Shown in pieces: positions 5,168 through 6,311 of a stretch of DNA of 6,311 nucleotides; position 1 is the stretch's first letter, and each line of letters begins with the position of its first letter. Source of the stretch: Bryobacterales bacterium (lineage in GTDB: Bacteria > Acidobacteriota > Terriglobia > Bryobacterales > Bryobacteraceae); the NCBI GenBank assembly GCA_009697495.1, contig SHUN01000182.1:1-6311 (forward strand). Reading direction: 5' to 3'. The translations under genes and the position numbers were made by a program. The notes under the pieces are model-generated. The model saw only the letters and a list, made by a program, of their open reading frames with translations, was not told the origin of the DNA and did no database searches.

Positions 5168-5332
5168 ATGCACAGTAATATTGAACTGACCGGTACGCCG
5201 GACTATGCGTTTCAGGTGGACTTGTTGAATCTGAACTTGCACGTGGCGGAAACGGAGAAGTTTTCGGACCGGCATACGGAGGCAATCGAAGCGGCGCTGG
5301 CCGAGTTAAGGCCCAGCTCGCGGTCCGTCTGA
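5168..5332 (+). CDS. Small hypothetical protein, 54 residues
   Basis: I do not recognise this protein. The start is fixed by a ten-base perfect Shine-Dalgarno sequence. The product is soluble-looking and acidic, without a signal peptide or membrane segment. The middle, about residues 14-30, is rich in alternating Leu/Asn/Val and could form strands; residues 31-48 (SDRHTEAIEAALAELR within) look like an amphipathic helix. There are no cysteines. It ends 13 bp before the kinase remnant, on the same strand, so the two may once have been co-transcribed. Upstream lie two operator-like dyads, which suggests that its expression is controlled. An unusually strong ribosome binding site on such a short frame argues for a real gene. 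Confidence 0.65.
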   Translation: MHSNIELTGTPDYAFQVDLLNLNLHVAETEKFSDRHTEAIEAALAELRPSSRSV

Positions 5333-5345
5333 TACACGTCCCTGA

Positions 5346-6003
5346 ATGGGAGAGCCGACACAGATCGCGCACTATCAGATTACCGGCAAGCTCGGCGAAG
5401 GCGGCATGGGGGCGGTGTATCGGGCGACCGACACGAAGCCCAACTTGGACGTCGCGATCAAAGTGCTGTCGGCGGCGTTTGCGGCTGACCCGGACCGGTT
5501 GGCGCGGTTTACGCGGGAGGCGCAGTAGTTGGCGGCGCTGAAGCAGCCCAATGTCGCGGCGATGGGGTGGAGCTTTTTGGCATAGAGCAACGGGCGCTAG
5601 TCATGGAACTGGTGGAAGGGCCGACGCTCGCCGACCGGCTGGCGGGGGGGCGGTGGCGGACCGGCGCGCCGATGTCTGGCCGTTTGGCGTGGTGTTTTAT
5701 GAGATGCTGACGGGCCGGCGGATGTTTAGCGGCGAATCGATTTCGGACACGCTGGCGGCGGTGTTGAAAGCGGATCCGGATTGGACGCTGCTGCCGGCGG
5801 AGCCGCCGACTGCCATTCGGCGGCTGCGGCGGCGATGCCTGGAACGGGACAGGAAGCGGCGATTGGCCCACATTGGCGATGCTCATTTTGAAGCTTGATG
5901 AGGCGCCGGAGGCGTTGTCGCAGTCGATGGCGCCGCAATCGACGGGGGTTTTGCGGGCTTGGCGGGCTGCCGCCGCGGTGCTGGCGATCGCGGGGGCGGG
6001 CGC
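5346..6003 (+). pseudogene. Decayed PknB-type Ser/Thr protein kinase gene lacking its catalytic core
   Basis: The first 60 codons encode a normal kinase N-lobe: HYQITGKLGEGGMGAVYRA with the glycine loop at 17-25, and VAIKVL with the ATP-binding Lys39. A TAG at 5526-5528 interrupts it, and LAALKQPNVAAM continues in the same frame. From 5564 the homology moves to another frame (GVELFGIEQRALVMELVEG to LADRLAGG, ending near 5650). At a G-rich run it jumps to a third frame with DRRADVWPFGVVFYEMLTG and onward (subdomains IX-XI), ending at the TGA 5896-5898. A further frame change continues with LDEAPEAL and a hydrophobic segment RAAAAVLAIAGAG near 5962-6000, the usual transmembrane span after such kinases. 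Roughly 90-100 residues are missing between LADRLA and DRRADVW, including HRD, DFG and APE. It cannot be an active kinase. Homology ends where the toxin gene begins on the other strand. Confidence 0.87.
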
Positions 6004-6218
6004 GCAAGACTCAAAACGCGCAACGAGCCAGCGGAGAAGCTGTTTTCGTCAAGTTGAATGGCTCTGGCGTCACCGTAAGGGTTGCTGGTCACTTGACACA
6101 GTATCCAGTCGCTACCGCCGGCGAAGGCAAGTATCACGGCCGGACGCAACTTCGTTTGCGACAGATCCGAGAATGGGAAGCGCACCAGAACTATCGCACC
6201 TGGTTCAGGTACGGCCAC
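5883..6218 (-). CDS. PemK/MazF-family toxin with an aberrant C-terminus
   Basis: Residues 1-73 match the PemK/MazF type II toxins, ribosome-independent mRNA endonucleases. PGAIVLVRFPFSDLS (6-20), KLRPAVIL (23-30) with the conserved Arg-Pro, DWILCQVTS (37-45), and RAIQLDENSFSAGSLRV followed by LSLARP (52-74) are typical. Family members continue with a strand and a helix of about 35 residues. Here the frame instead runs through antisense kinase sequence (residues 74-111, rich in Pro, Ala and Arg), so the normal C-terminal strand and helix are missing. The total of 111 residues imitates the family length by coincidence. The GTG start at 6218 is supported by AGGAGG seven bases upstream and by an in-frame TGA just before it (6222-6224). 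It overlaps the antitoxin gene by 28 bp. It is probably inactive, although the N-terminal part is intact. Confidence 0.78.
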   Translation of the reverse strand: MAVPEPGAIVLVRFPFSDLSQTKLRPAVILAFAGGSDWILCQVTSNPYGDARAIQLDENSFSAGSLRVLSLARPPPRSPAPRRQPAKPAKPPSIAAPSTATTPPAPHQASK

Positions 6219-6311
6219 GCCTCATCCTCCTCAGGAGGATTCCAGTCCTCGGCAAGCGCTGCCTCACTGAGCAGCGCAACTTCAGGCGTTCCGGCACGGG
6301 GGCGATCCTCC
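6191..6311 (-). CDS. Antitoxin of the PemK/MazF-type module, C-terminal part (runs off the window)
   Basis: The last 39 codons are in the window, ending at TAG (6191-6193). The sequence VALLSEAALAEDW followed by an acidic stretch PPEEDEAWPYL is typical of the toxin-binding tail of small antitoxins encoded directly upstream of PemK/MazF-like toxins. Such antitoxins neutralise the toxin by wrapping the tail around it and usually bind their own promoter with the N-terminal domain, which is outside the window. The gene overlaps the toxin start by 28 bp in a different frame, the usual coupled arrangement. The assignment rests on the tail sequence and on position. Confidence 0.75.
   Translation of the reverse strand, partial: EDRPRAGTPEVALLSEAALAEDWNPPEEDEAWPYLNQVR
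6219..6240 (-). promoter_or_regulatory. Toxin ribosome binding site inside a palindrome
   Basis: On the minus strand the toxin ribosome binding site AGGAGG (6231-6226) lies in the 17-bp palindrome ATCCTCCTGAGGAGGAT (6240-6224), with perfect 8-bp arms around one base. In RNA it could fold as a hairpin with about six pairs and a 5-base loop, masking the site. It lies inside the antitoxin reading frame, so ribosomes finishing the antitoxin would melt it. It decides the GTG start of the toxin. Confidence 0.55.

Noticed and set aside
1..6311. CRISPR array or insertion sequence
   Set aside because: No regularly spaced direct repeats, transposase frame or terminal inverted repeats with target duplications were seen on either strand.

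Overview
The window looks like high-GC chromosomal DNA of an acidobacterium, most likely of the Solibacter/Bryobacter type. The hints are a long (621-residue) TolC-type protein, an acidobacterial-style PknB-like kinase remnant, an exported FMN oxidase and generally GC-rich codons. This is inferred from protein character only; there is no rRNA or marker alignment behind it.

Layout, left to right. Positions 39-2565 hold a minus-strand cluster read in the order pyrE (orotate phosphoribosyltransferase), truA (tRNA pseudouridine synthase A, overlapping pyrE by 11 bp), then a Tat-exported FMN-dependent alpha-hydroxy-acid oxidase 21 bp further on. pyrE and the oxidase each have the identical nonamer TGCTATATT, an extended -10 box, just upstream of their ATG, so both mRNAs may be almost leaderless. 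From 2737 to 4602 a divergent plus-strand gene encodes a TolC-family outer-membrane protein with no pump or adaptor gene in view.

The stretch 4603-5167 has no convincing gene but is rich in signals. It holds a hairpin after the tolC-like stop, a 7+7 inverted repeat, a three-way-junction-like fold that pairs better as minus-strand RNA, a near-perfect sigma-54 promoter (4773-4789) and a textbook intrinsic terminator (5025-5053). Promoter and terminator together predict an undescribed plus-strand transcript of about 250 nt. Two related 16-bp dyads 30 bp apart follow (5064-5079 and 5094-5109). They precede a 54-codon gene with a 10-nt perfect Shine-Dalgarno match.

The right end is decayed accessory DNA. 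A Ser/Thr protein kinase gene (5346 to about 6003) carries an in-frame stop, several frame changes and a deletion of its catalytic core. It abuts, tail to tail, a minus-strand PemK/MazF-type toxin gene whose last third is replaced by antisense kinase sequence. The cognate antitoxin gene overlaps the toxin start and leaves the window at the right edge.

The strongest candidate for something undescribed is the sigma-54 promoter / orphan RNA / terminator unit with its flanking palindromes. The CxxCH motif in the exported flavo-oxidase is second.
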